A DNA stretch of 7,975 bases from Rhodocyclaceae bacterium (GTDB lineage: Bacteria > Pseudomonadota > Gammaproteobacteria > Burkholderiales > Rhodocyclaceae), in NCBI GenBank assembly GCA_030689585.1, contig JAUYFZ010000033.1, positions 1 through 7,975 of the forward strand, read 5' to 3'. Below the pieces are notes generated by a model that saw nothing but the letters and a program-made list of their open reading frames with translations, made no database searches and was not told the origin of the DNA. A program made the position numbers and the translations under genes. Below are positions 1-6,772 of this stretch, one piece after another. The stretch's first letter is position 1, and the number at the start of each line of letters is the position of its first letter.

Positions 1-717
1 CAGTTTGTAGAAGAAAATAAAACCCAGTATCCAAATCGCTTCGCGTATCCCCGCCCGGTCGATAAATTCTCGAAAGGGTTCGACCACCGCCTCACGCAAT
101 GTCCGGGGCAATCGGCCCACTAACGCAGGCTCACGGATGAGAAGCGTCATGGCCATGCCGGGCAGCATGAAAAGGGAAGTAATGGCGAAAACCTGACCCC
201 AGGGCAATAAGTCCGCCAGAATCAGGGAAAGCGAACCCGGCACCAACCCTGCGATACGGTAAGCATTCACATGCACGGAATTGCCCAGGCCCAGTTCGAC
301 ATCCGGTAACAACTCGCGCCGATAGGCATCCAGCACAATGTCTTGTGTCGCGGAAACAAAGGCCAACAGCACCGCCAGGGCCGCGATGGTCGACAAATCG
401 GTTTGTGGCGAAAACAGACCCAAGGAAGCAATGGAAGCCAGCAACCCTATTTGGGTTACAAAAATCCAGCCACGCCGTCGTCCCAACCAAGGCAATGCGT
501 AGCGATCCAGAAAGGGCGACCAGAGAAATTTCCACGTGTAGGGAAACTGGATCAGCGCGAATAACCCGATGGCCTTGAGGCTGATTCCTTCCGTTCGCAA
601 CCACGCCGGCAACAGGTTCAACAACAAATAGAGCGGCAATCCGGAAGAAAAACCGGTGAACACGCAGATCAACATTCTGCGGGTGAGCAGGGGGGCTAGG
701 AGCATTCCATTACCCAT
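1..717 (-). CDS. ampG: AmpG-type muropeptide permease (MFS), partial: N-terminal 239 codons
   Basis: Reading the minus strand from 717 gives an open frame of 239 codons that leaves the window at position 1, so the C-terminal half is missing. The protein is strongly hydrophobic with several membrane helices of the major facilitator type. Recognisable AmpG stretches are TGFSSGLPLYLLL (residues 21-33), the inter-helix segment WSPFLDRY (66-73) followed by the basic turn LGRRRGW (78-84), and ATQDIVLDAYRRELLP (123-138), the QDIVxDA motif of the family. AmpG imports GlcNAc-anhydroMurNAc peptides across the inner membrane for cell-wall recycling, and in some species this feeds beta-lactamase induction. 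The start is ambiguous: ATG at 717-715 or in-frame ATG at 705-703 (MLLAPLLTRR...). Neither has a good Shine-Dalgarno, and a stop at 732-730 closes the frame upstream. Both ATGs lie in the terminal repeat of the mobile element at 703-925. The family call is confident; AmpG versus a close paralogue is less so. Confidence 0.88.
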   Translation of the reverse strand, partial: MGNGMLLAPLLTRRMLICVFTGFSSGLPLYLLLNLLPAWLRTEGISLKAIGLFALIQFPYTWKFLWSPFLDRYALPWLGRRRGWIFVTQIGLLASIASLGLFSPQTDLSTIAALAVLLAFVSATQDIVLDAYRRELLPDVELGLGNSVHVNAYRIAGLVPGSLSLILADLLPWGQVFAITSLFMLPGMAMTLLIREPALVGRLPRTLREAVVEPFREFIDRAGIREAIWILGFIFFYKL

Positions 718-765
718 AAGTCGAAATAATCATATAGATCAATGCAATGCGCCACAGCCCCAATC

Positions 766-786
766 CCCTCCCCTTCAAGGGGAGGG
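766..786. repeat. REP-like hairpin, left arm of element copy 1
   Basis: CCCTCCCCTT and AAGGGGAGGG form a perfect 10-bp inverted repeat around a single central C. The plus strand then continues GGGTTAGGGTGGGGATGGGG to 803, a run of G-tracts that could form a G-quadruplex. The same hairpin occurs three times in the second element copy (7869-7955). Confidence 0.85.
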
Positions 787-871
787 TTAGGGTGGGGATG
801 GGGTAAGAGTTGCACGACATTTGTAACTGATTGAATTTACTTGAATCACACTTTCCCCATCCCCCTCCCAG

Positions 872-892
872 CCTCCCCCTTGAAGGGGGAGG
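872..892. repeat. REP-like hairpin, right arm of element copy 1
   Basis: CCTCCCCCTT (872-881) pairs with AAGGGGGAGG (883-892) around one G. It is the inverted, diverged counterpart of the hairpin at 766-786, with its C-rich tract at 855-869 on the inner side. No T-run follows on either strand, so it is not a convincing intrinsic terminator for higA. Confidence 0.8.
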
Positions 893-943
893 AGCTTCTG
901 CCATCGACTTATGGGTAATGGAATGGGCAGTAGGCCATTATTT

Positions 944-1273
944 CTACGCAGCAGGAATCGTCATCGTTTTTTGAAGCGCGCTCACTGCGCGATGCACCTT
1001 GGGGGCCCCTTCTGTGCGAATTTGCCATAGATCGTAGGCCGCCTGTTGTGCAACCCACAGGTCAGCACGCCCCCCGTTTTCTATTCCTAACCAACCTTCT
1101 AGCCGCAAAGCCATTTCAGGTGAAATAGCTGCGCGACAATTAACGACGCGAGAAAATGCAGCACGACTCACGCCCAACTGTGCAGCCGCATCGGTTAGTG
1201 TCAGTCCCAATACAGGCAACACGTCTTCTCGCAACGTTTCACCAGGATGTGGCGGGTTATGAATTCTCGTCAT
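944..1273 (-). CDS. higA: HigA-family antitoxin (XRE helix-turn-helix)
   Basis: This 109-residue protein has the HigA/VapI signature: NPPHPGETLREDVLP near the N terminus (residues 6-20), then a helix-turn-helix around residues 26-45 (LTDAAAQLGVSRAAFSRVV) and the typical SPEMALRLEGWLG helix (51-63). HigA binds and neutralises the HigB mRNA interferase and represses the operon promoter. It lies 20 bp downstream of higB on the same strand, the toxin-first order typical of higBA and opposite to most type II systems. A strong Shine-Dalgarno, GAGGAG (minus strand, 1288-1283), sits 9 nt before the ATG, so the antitoxin should be translated much better than the toxin. The length is normal for the family and no key part appears missing. 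The element at 703-925 begins 18 bp past its stop. Confidence 0.93.
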   Translation of the reverse strand: MTRIHNPPHPGETLREDVLPVLGLTLTDAAAQLGVSRAAFSRVVNCRAAISPEMALRLEGWLGIENGGRADLWVAQQAAYDLWQIRTEGAPKVHRAVSALQKTMTIPAA

Positions 1274-1293
1274 GTTCGTCTACTCCTCAGCTT

Positions 1294-1563
1294 CTAGTGG
1301 TCATCCTGATAATTAACCAACACTGCATCTGCTCCATCAAAAGAAAAAGTCATGCGCCAATTTCCATTCACCCAAATCGACCCATATCCATCCGAAAGCC
1401 GGTGCAACTTCCATCCCGGCCTGTTCATATCTTCCAAGCATGTAGCAAGGTCTAGCTGTGTCAACTGCCGCTTCAGACGCGGCGCATGATGAGGTTGAAT
1501 ACCCACTTTGCTACTCGTCTCGAAAAAGATTTGCAGACCCTTGTGTCGAAATGTTTTAATCAT
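1294..1563 (-). CDS. higB: HigB-family mRNA interferase toxin (RelE/ParE superfamily)
   Basis: This 89-residue protein opens with the HigB signature MIKTFRHKGLQIFFET and has RPGWKLHRL (48-56), VNGNWRMTF (65-73) and the C-terminal YQDDH (85-89). HigB cleaves mRNA on the translating ribosome. In the Proteus vulgaris enzyme the active site is described as His54, Asp90, Tyr91 and His92; here His54, Asp87 and His89 are in place, but the Tyr91 position is Asp88. The loop between KLH and NGNWR is also a few residues shorter than in most relatives I know. Activity may therefore be altered. The gene is first in the higBA operon. No Shine-Dalgarno precedes the ATG, and the predicted promoter places the transcript start only a few bases upstream, so it is probably a leaderless or nearly leaderless message. 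Confidence 0.92.
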   Translation of the reverse strand: MIKTFRHKGLQIFFETSSKVGIQPHHAPRLKRQLTQLDLATCLEDMNRPGWKLHRLSDGYGSIWVNGNWRMTFSFDGADAVLVNYQDDH

Positions 1564-1571
1564 TTCGCGAA

Positions 1572-1600
1572 AGTGTATAGCGTAGCGTGACGAGCGTCAA
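1572..1600 (-). promoter_or_regulatory. Predicted higBA promoter with possible HigA operator
   Basis: On the minus strand, TTGACG (1600-1595) and TACACT (1577-1572) are separated by exactly 17 bp, a good sigma70-type arrangement (5/6 and 4/6 matches). Transcription would start near 1565, almost at the higB ATG (1563). The spacer contains the plus-strand pentamer AGCGT at 1579-1583, 1584-1588 and 1593-1597, candidate half-sites for repression by HigA. The promoter match is read from sequence; the operator role is inference. Confidence 0.55.
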
Positions 1601-1644
1601 TTTAACCTCTGCTCGGTGTGTCACTAAATCAAGGGTAGACCGCG

Positions 1645-1650
1645 TAAAAT
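1645..1650 (+). promoter_or_regulatory. Candidate -10 box of lpxC
   Basis: TAAAAT matches the -10 consensus at 5 of 6 bases and ends 6 bp before the lpxC ATG (1657). No good -35 box is found 16-18 bp upstream (around 1621-1628). There is also no Shine-Dalgarno between it and the ATG, so initiation here would give a leaderless lpxC message. Because an inward ftsZ transcript is not available in this arrangement, a local promoter is needed somewhere in the 93 bp shared with higB. Confidence 0.4.
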
Positions 1651-1656
1651 AGCCGC

Positions 1657-2580
1657 ATGTTATTTCAACGCACCCTCAAATCTGTCATTCGCGCCACTGG
1701 CGTGGGGCTTCATTCCGGGGTCAAGGTTACGCTTGTCTTGCGTCCGGCCCAGCCTGATACGGGGGTCTGTTTTCATCGGGTTGACCTTGATCCACCGGTA
1801 GATCTGCCGGTAGACCCTTTTATGGTGGGGGATACCCGCATGGCCTCCTGCCTGGAAAAAGCAGGGGTCAAGCTGGGTACGGTCGAACACCTGATGTCCG
1901 CCTTGGCCGGATTGGGGATCGACAATATCCACATCGACGTGGATGCGGCTGAATTACCCATCATGGACGGCTCTGCGGCCCCGTTTGTTTATCTGTTGCA
2001 ATCCGCCGGCATCGAGGAACAAAGGTCACTGAAGAAATTTCTCCGGCTTAAGGAAGTCGTCGAAGTCAGGGAAGGTGACAAATGGGCACGCCTGTCACCC
2101 TATGAAGGATTTAGCCTCGACTTCTCCATCCAGTTCAATCATCCGGCTGTGCATCAATCCGGCACCCACGTCAAAATCGATTTCGCTCGGGATTCCTACG
2201 TTCGCGATGTGGCACGCGCCCGTACTTTCGGCTTCACGCAGGATGTTGAGGCCTTGCGTGCAGAAGGATTGGCCTTGGGCGGAAGCCTCGACAATGCCAT
2301 CGTCATGGACGAATACCGAGTGCTCAATGTGGAAGGACTGCGTGTGCCCGATGAGTTTGTGCGCCATAAAGTGCTTGACGCCATCGGTGATCTCTATCTG
2401 GTGGGACACCCCCTGCTCGCCGCTTTTTCCGCCCATAAGTCCGGTCATGCCCTGAATAACCGCCTGCTGCGAGAGCTTTTGGCTACCACAACCGCTTGGG
2501 AATGGGCCAGTTTTGAAGAAACGCCTCCAACCACGGTAGCCAAGCTCTATCCCGCACTCATTCCGGCCCTTATCGGGTGA
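1657..2580 (+). CDS. lpxC: LpxC, UDP-3-O-acyl-N-acetylglucosamine deacetylase
   Basis: This 307-residue zinc amidase catalyses the committed step of lipid A synthesis, removing the acetyl group from UDP-3-O-acyl-GlcNAc in the cytoplasm. The start [17 protein letters not shown] is diagnostic. All catalytic features are present: Glu77-His78 in TVEHLMSAL, Asp104 in the PIMDGSA motif, Thr190-Phe191 in RARTFGF, Lys238 with zinc ligands His237 and Asp241 in HKVLDAIGD, and His264 in KSGHALNN. The length matches the roughly 305-residue proteobacterial enzyme, so the gene should be intact and essential. The start is chosen from the conserved N terminus; no Shine-Dalgarno is visible. It usually follows ftsZ, but here the upstream neighbour is a divergent higBA operon. 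Its 3' end overlaps the convergent DUF721 gene by 11 bp, so no terminator fits between them. Confidence 0.98.
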   Translation: MLFQRTLKSVIRATGVGLHSGVKVTLVLRPAQPDTGVCFHRVDLDPPVDLPVDPFMVGDTRMASCLEKAGVKLGTVEHLMSALAGLGIDNIHIDVDAAELPIMDGSAAPFVYLLQSAGIEEQRSLKKFLRLKEVVEVREGDKWARLSPYEGFSLDFSIQFNHPAVHQSGTHVKIDFARDSYVRDVARARTFGFTQDVEALRAEGLALGGSLDNAIVMDEYRVLNVEGLRVPDEFVRHKVLDAIGDLYLVGHPLLAAFSAHKSGHALNNRLLRELLATTTAWEWASFEETPPTTVAKLYPALIPALIG

Positions 2581-2998
2581 ACCGGATCAACGCCTCTCGC
2601 AACGGGGAATCCGTCGGCAGGTTGTTGGCGAACAGAGCAAGGTTTTGCCTACGCTCATCCGTCATCGTGGCGTGTGCCAAAGGCAATGAACCGGGTCGCC
2701 GACTCGTCCACGAAGCGGGACGGGGTTGCACACGCGCCTCGATTCCGGTAACCTCCGCCGCCACGGTACGAAAGGTCTCTACAAGGGTAGGGGCAATTTG
2801 CTTCAGTTTTGCAGCAACGGCCCCGTTGGCAGCGTGAATAATGACTTTTCCAAGTTTGAAATTTACAACATTCGCACAATGAGCTAACGGCGTAGCTGAC
2901 TGGAATGCCCGCTGGAAACGGGATAGCCGCTTCGCATGGGTCGCATATCGTGCGAGTCCGGCATCGGATTCAAGGCAGTCGCCTAGGCTTCTGGGCAA
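2570..2998 (-). CDS. DUF721 / DciA-like protein (probable replicative helicase loader)
   Basis: This small, basic 142-residue protein carries a DUF721-type core, clearest at [20 protein letters not shown] through [13 protein letters not shown] (about residues 45-78), the pattern of a beta-strand pair followed by a helix in the DciA family. DciA proteins help load DnaB helicase in bacteria that lack DnaC or DnaI; assigning that role here rests on family knowledge. The start is TTG at 2998-2996: no ATG or GTG exists in frame between it and the upstream stop (3031-3029), and GGGAG lies 7 nt before it. Position also supports the call: a DUF721 gene facing away from the M23 peptidase and secA, next to lpxC, is a familiar betaproteobacterial arrangement. 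The stop codon lies within lpxC (11-bp convergent overlap). Confidence 0.82.
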   Translation of the reverse strand: MPRSLGDCLESDAGLARYATHAKRLSRFQRAFQSATPLAHCANVVNFKLGKVIIHAANGAVAAKLKQIAPTLVETFRTVAAEVTGIEARVQPRPASWTSRRPGSLPLAHATMTDERRQNLALFANNLPTDSPLREALIRFTR

Positions 2999-3055
2999 GA
3001 TGGGGCTCCCGTCACAGGGGGTGGCAGATTAAAGTTAAAAGGATTATTGCTAGGC
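2999..3055. promoter_or_regulatory. Divergent intergenic region between DUF721 gene and M23 peptidase gene
   Basis: These 57 bp must hold the 5' signals of both the DUF721 gene (minus) and the M23-secA-mtnA group (plus). The minus-strand Shine-Dalgarno GGGAG is at 3010-3006. On the plus strand AAAAGGA (3037-3043) is the best ribosome site for the peptidase. I could not identify a convincing -35/-10 pair in either direction; promoters may lie inside the neighbouring genes. Confidence 0.4.
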
Positions 3056-4021
3056 ATGCATATCATTCTCGTCTCCGACCGGATGACCACAGCGAAGACG
3101 CTTACGATTACCGCTCGTCATTTGACACTGGCCGTCGTGGCTTTGTCGGTGCTGATTATCAGCCTTTCTTCCTTGTTTTCCTATCTCACCGTGCAACATG
3201 CGTCAGAAATCAAGCTCCCTTTCCTACAAAGTCTGCTCCGTTCCGTCAATGCCGAAGAAGCTCAAAAGAATAAGGAATTTGTGCGTGAAAATTTGACCAC
3301 CATGGCCGTCAAGCTCGGTCAAGTTCAAGCGCAGGTCATGCGTCTGGATTCCATGGGGGAACGATTGTCCGCCTTGGCTGGCATCAAACCGCAAGAACTT
3401 AAATTGCAAAACACTCAACCCCCTCCCTCCAAAGATGGGCGCGGGGGCCCCTTGGTCACCGCCGTTACGATGACCCCCGAAGAGTTACAGCGCGCCATTG
3501 ACATACTGGCCCATCAGGTGGAGTCCAAAAACGATGCGCTGACCCTTTTGGAAACACGAATGCTCGATGAACGAATTCGCAAAAGTCTGCTGCCTTCTAC
3601 GTTACCCGTAAATGCCAATTGGAATTCTTCTGGCTTTGGTTGGCGAATCGACCCTTTCACGGGTCAATCCGCCCTTCATGAAGGAATTGATTTCGTTGCC
3701 GAAACAGGTACGCCTATCCGTGCTGCCGCTTCCGGCGTGGTGGTGACGGTCGAATCTCATCACTCCTATGGCCTGATGCTCGAAATAGACCACGGTAACG
3801 ATCTGTCTACCCGCTATGCCCACGCCTCCACCATCGCGGTGAAGGAAGGGGCGGTCGTTAAACGTGGACAGGTCATCGCCATGGTGGGCAATACCGGGCG
3901 ATCCACGGGGTCGCATCTTCATTTTGAGGTGCGCATCAAAGGCATTGCTCAAAATCCAAACCGCTTCTTGCAGAAAGCTCAGGCAAGCGATATGAAACTT
4001 TCGCGCAGACGAGGTAGTTAA
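3056..4021 (+). CDS. M23-family zinc metallopeptidase, membrane-anchored (probable peptidoglycan endopeptidase)
   Basis: From ATG 3056 this is 321 residues. A TTG at 3047 would add three residues, but the conserved start MHIILVS and the distance from the AAAAGGA site favour the ATG. One hydrophobic segment at about residues 22-44 anchors the protein with the bulk in the periplasm. Residues 48-110 and 140-178 look helical or coiled-coil, separated by a proline/glycine linker (PPPSKDGRGGP). The LytM/M23 domain starts near residue 186: SGFGWRIDPFTG, then HEGIDF (zinc ligands His208, Asp212), RYAHAS (His256) and SHLHFEVR (His287, zinc ligand His289). All catalytic residues are present, so an active endopeptidase cutting peptide cross-links is expected rather than a regulatory LytM protein. 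It is 6 bp upstream of secA and probably co-transcribed. Confidence 0.92.
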   Translation: MHIILVSDRMTTAKTLTITARHLTLAVVALSVLIISLSSLFSYLTVQHASEIKLPFLQSLLRSVNAEEAQKNKEFVRENLTTMAVKLGQVQAQVMRLDSMGERLSALAGIKPQELKLQNTQPPPSKDGRGGPLVTAVTMTPEELQRAIDILAHQVESKNDALTLLETRMLDERIRKSLLPSTLPVNANWNSSGFGWRIDPFTGQSALHEGIDFVAETGTPIRAAASGVVVTVESHHSYGLMLEIDHGNDLSTRYAHASTIAVKEGAVVKRGQVIAMVGNTGRSTGSHLHFEVRIKGIAQNPNRFLQKAQASDMKLSRRRGS

Positions 4022-4027
4022 ATTTCC

Positions 4028-6772
4028 ATGATTTCCGGTTTCTTGAAAAAAGTATTTGGCAGCCGCAACGATCGGCTGCTCCGGCAGATGCATTCTGTCG
4101 TCGTTCGCATCAACGCACTGGAAGATGAATTCTCCCGCCTGACGAACGAGAACCTCACCGCCAAAACGGCTGACTTTCGCTTGCGTCTGGCCAATGGGGA
4201 ACCGCTTGACAACCTGCTTCCCGAAACCTTTGCCGTCGTACGCGAAGCAGGCAAGCGTGTGCTCAACATGCGGCATTTCGATGTTCAACTCATCGGCGGC
4301 ATGGTCTTGCACAACAACAAGATTGCGGAAATGCGCACCGGCGAAGGCAAAACTCTAGTCGCTACGCTTCCCTGTTATTTGAACGCACTCTCCGGCCAAG
4401 GTGTGCATGTCATCACGGTCAACGACTATCTGGCCAAACGCGATGCCGAATGGATGGGACAACTGCACCGTTTTCTCGGTTTGTCCGTCGGCTGCAATCT
4501 TTCCCAGATGTCGCACGACGAAAAGCAGGGTGCCTATGCGTCCGACATCACCTACGGCACGAACAATGAATTCGGCTTTGACTATCTGCGCGACAACATG
4601 GTCTATGCCTCCGGTGACCGCGTGCAACGTGCGCTCAATTACGCCATTGTCGATGAGGTGGATTCCATCCTGATCGACGAAGCACGCACCCCCCTCATCA
4701 TCTCCGGTCAGGCTGAAGATCACACCGACCTTTATGTGAAGATGAATGCCGTGCCGCCCTTGCTAACCTTGGGCATTGCGGCCAAAACACAGGAAGACAC
4801 GGACACGGGCGACTATACGGTCGACCTCAAATCCCATCAGGTCTTGCTCACGGAAGAAGGGCACGAAAAAGCAGAGGAGATATTGTCGCGCCTAGGGCTT
4901 CTGCCCGAAGGAGCCAGCCTTTATGAGCCGGCCAACATCCTGCTCATGCACCACCTGTATGCGGCCCTGCGTGCGCACAATCTTTACCATCGCGATCAGC
5001 AGTATGTGGTGCAACAGGGAGATCATGGGCCGGAGGTTGTCATCGTCGACGAATTCACGGGTCGCTTGATGTCCGGTCGTCGCTGGTCCGATGGTCTGCA
5101 TCAGGCCGTGGAAGCCAAAGAAGGCGTGGCGATACAAAACGAAAACCAGACACTGGCATCGATCACCTTCCAGAACTATTTCCGCATGTATGGAAAACTC
5201 TCCGGCATGACCGGCACGGCAGATACGGAAGCGTATGAATTCCATCAGATTTACAGCCTGGAAACCGTGGTCATTCCCACCAATGCGCCGATGGTACGCA
5301 AAGACGCGAATGATCAAATCTATCGCACCGCGCCTGAGAAATATAAGGCAATCCTGGCCGACATCCGCGATTGTCATACCCGTGGGCAACCCGTCTTGGT
5401 GGGCACGACCTCCATCGAAAATTCCGAATTACTGTCGGACCTTTTGAACAAGGAACAACTCCCCCATCAGGTCTTGAACGCAAAACAACACGCGAAAGAA
5501 GCGGAAATCATCGTCCAGGCCGGTCGTCCCGGCATGGTGACGATTGCGACCAACATGGCCGGACGCGGCACCGATATCGTGTTGGGGGGCAATGTAGAAC
5601 GACAAATCGTGCTGATGCGAGCGGTTGAAAACATGGAGGCGGCAGCGCGTGACCAGAAAATCGCCACCCTGCGCACCGAATGGCAAGGGCTGCACGATCA
5701 GGTTATCCGCGCAGGGGGGCTGCATATCATCGGCTCCGAACGACACGAATCGCGTCGCATCGACAACCAGTTACGAGGCCGTTCCGGTCGTCAGGGCGAT
5801 GCGGGGTCTTCTCGCTTTTATCTGTCGCTGGAAGATCCTCTGCTCAAAATATTTGCCGGAGAGCGTTTGAACAGCATCATGGTACGGCTCAAGATGCCCG
5901 AAGATGAAGCCATCGAGCATCCGTTGGTTTCGCGCTCCCTAGAATCCGCCCAACGCAAGGTTGAACAGCGCAACTTTGATATTCGCAAACAACTGCTTGA
6001 ATACGATGATGTCGCCAACGATCAGCGCAAAGTCATCTACCAGCAACGAAACGAACTGCTCGATGCCGAAGACATCTCCGACACCATCACGGCCATGCGC
6101 CAAGGCTTTGTACGTAACATTTTCCGACTTCATGTCCCGGAAAACAGTGTCGAAGAACAGTGGGATATTCAGGGGCTGGAAGCCAATCTGTCCGGTGAGT
6201 TGCAGATCAAGACCCCCATCGGCGACTGGTTGAAGGCGGACCCCGAACTCTCTGATAACGATCTGGAAAGCCGCCTTCTCGACGCCACCGACACCGCCTA
6301 CGCCGCCAAGATAGCGCAAGTGGATGCGATAGCTTGGGCTGGATTCGAATGCAATGTCATGCTTCAGAACTTAGACACGCACTGGCGCGAACACTTGGCC
6401 GCCCTCGATCATCTGCGTCAGGGGATCCATTTGCGCGGGTATGCCCAGAAAAATCCGAAGCAGGAATACAAACGAGAAGCCTTCGAACTCTTTGAAAGCT
6501 TATTACACGCGGTCAGCACCGAAGTGACGCGCTTGTTGATGACCGTTGAAATTCGCTCGCAAGAACAGATTGACGCCGTGCCCCAACCCCATGCTCAAGT
6601 CGAAAACGTTCAATACCATCACGCGAACTACGATGAGGTGTTAGGTCACGCGGAAGCGGAAAAAAAACCTGCGCAACCCATTCAACGTTCTCTACCCAAA
6701 GTAGGACGTAATGATCCTTGCCCCTGCGGTTCTGGAAAAAAATACAAACATTGTCACGGAAAGTTGAGTTGA
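4028..6772 (+). CDS. secA: SecA, preprotein translocase ATPase
   Basis: This 914-residue protein (E. coli SecA is 901) is the motor that pushes unfolded preproteins through SecYEG. Seen in order: Gln87 in HFDVQLIGG, Walker A MRTGEGKT (residues 102-109), Walker B DEVDS (209-213), the preprotein-binding region, [24 protein letters not shown] (509-521), the arginine-finger motif [11 protein letters not shown], helical wing and scaffold domains with [22 protein letters not shown], then a polar linker and the SEC-C zinc site [13 protein letters not shown] (Cys898, Cys900, Cys909, His910) that binds SecB and phospholipid. Nothing is missing. The start ATG is 6 bp after the peptidase stop; GAGGT at 4011-4015 is a slightly distant ribosome site, so coupling is likely. 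Two A_AAA_AAA slippery heptamers lie in frame near the 3' end (6661-6667 and 6736-6742). Confidence 0.99.
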   Translation: MISGFLKKVFGSRNDRLLRQMHSVVVRINALEDEFSRLTNENLTAKTADFRLRLANGEPLDNLLPETFAVVREAGKRVLNMRHFDVQLIGGMVLHNNKIAEMRTGEGKTLVATLPCYLNALSGQGVHVITVNDYLAKRDAEWMGQLHRFLGLSVGCNLSQMSHDEKQGAYASDITYGTNNEFGFDYLRDNMVYASGDRVQRALNYAIVDEVDSILIDEARTPLIISGQAEDHTDLYVKMNAVPPLLTLGIAAKTQEDTDTGDYTVDLKSHQVLLTEEGHEKAEEILSRLGLLPEGASLYEPANILLMHHLYAALRAHNLYHRDQQYVVQQGDHGPEVVIVDEFTGRLMSGRRWSDGLHQAVEAKEGVAIQNENQTLASITFQNYFRMYGKLSGMTGTADTEAYEFHQIYSLETVVIPTNAPMVRKDANDQIYRTAPEKYKAILADIRDCHTRGQPVLVGTTSIENSELLSDLLNKEQLPHQVLNAKQHAKEAEIIVQAGRPGMVTIATNMAGRGTDIVLGGNVERQIVLMRAVENMEAAARDQKIATLRTEWQGLHDQVIRAGGLHIIGSERHESRRIDNQLRGRSGRQGDAGSSRFYLSLEDPLLKIFAGERLNSIMVRLKMPEDEAIEHPLVSRSLESAQRKVEQRNFDIRKQLLEYDDVANDQRKVIYQQRNELLDAEDISDTITAMRQGFVRNIFRLHVPENSVEEQWDIQGLEANLSGELQIKTPIGDWLKADPELSDNDLESRLLDATDTAYAAKIAQVDAIAWAGFECNVMLQNLDTHWREHLAALDHLRQGIHLRGYAQKNPKQEYKREAFELFESLLHAVSTEVTRLLMTVEIRSQEQIDAVPQPHAQVENVQYHHANYDEVLGHAEAEKKPAQPIQRSLPKVGRNDPCPCGSGKKYKHCHGKLS
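6661..6667 (+). other. Slippery heptamer A_AAA_AAA in secA (first)
   Basis: An A8 run at 6660-6667 spans the codons GAA AAA AAA (Glu878-Lys880), giving the canonical X_XXY_YYZ form in the secA frame. A -1 slip would read about 14 foreign residues and stop at TAA 6709-6711, producing SecA without the SEC-C zinc domain. The motif is seen directly; slippage is inference and no strong stimulatory structure is apparent. Confidence 0.35.
6736..6742 (+). other. Slippery heptamer A_AAA_AAA in secA (second), leading into the mtnA frame
   Basis: The codons GGA AAA AAA TAC (Gly903-Tyr906 of SecA) contain A_AAA_AAA in the correct phase for -1 frameshifting. The -1 frame is the mtnA frame and is open from 6715 through the whole gene, so a slip would yield a SecA-MtnA fusion. 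GKKY is a conserved part of the SEC-C motif, so the A-run may simply reflect lysine codons. Confidence 0.35.

Larger units (their letters stand above)
703..925. mobile_element. MITE-like element, copy 1, with perfect 22-bp terminal inverted repeats
   Basis: The left end (703-724, beginning CATTCCATTACCCATAAG) is the exact reverse complement of the right end (904-925). Inside each end lies a GC-rich hairpin (766-786 and 872-892), each followed inwards by a G-rich or C-rich tract of the form GGGTGGGGATGGGG. The two halves are therefore inverted copies of one REP-like unit, and the whole element can fold end to end; even the centre has a short palindrome (TGATT 828-832 / AATCA 844-848). There is no plausible coding sequence, so movement would need a transposase encoded elsewhere. 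A second copy starts near 7804 with 84 of 86 identical bases over the left arm. I see no clean target-site duplication: the flanks read CTAGGAG on the left and GGCAGTAGG on the right. It separates higA from ampG and supplies the ampG start codon region. This 240-bp gap between genes holds nothing else that I can identify. Confidence 0.85.

Noticed and set aside
131..604. 157-codon minus-strand open frame near the left edge
   Set aside because: It is a shifted frame of ampG; the correct frame gives clear AmpG motifs and membrane helices, whereas this one gives a Cys/Arg/His-rich product.
710..904. 64-codon open frame inside the element
   Set aside because: Its product is translated hairpin and G-tract sequence in a terminal-repeat element; nothing suggests a real protein.
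3410..3460. C-run and G-run segment in the M23 gene as a possible REP insertion
   Set aside because: It encodes a proline/glycine linker of the kind usual at this point in these peptidases, and the segment has no clear hairpin matching the repeat families.
3602..4312. 236-codon open frame on the minus strand
   Set aside because: It lies antisense to the M23 catalytic domain and the secA start, both certain genes, and its translation shows no recognisable domain.
4892..5389. 165-codon open frame on the minus strand within secA
   Set aside because: It is fully antisense to conserved SecA sequence, with no family features.
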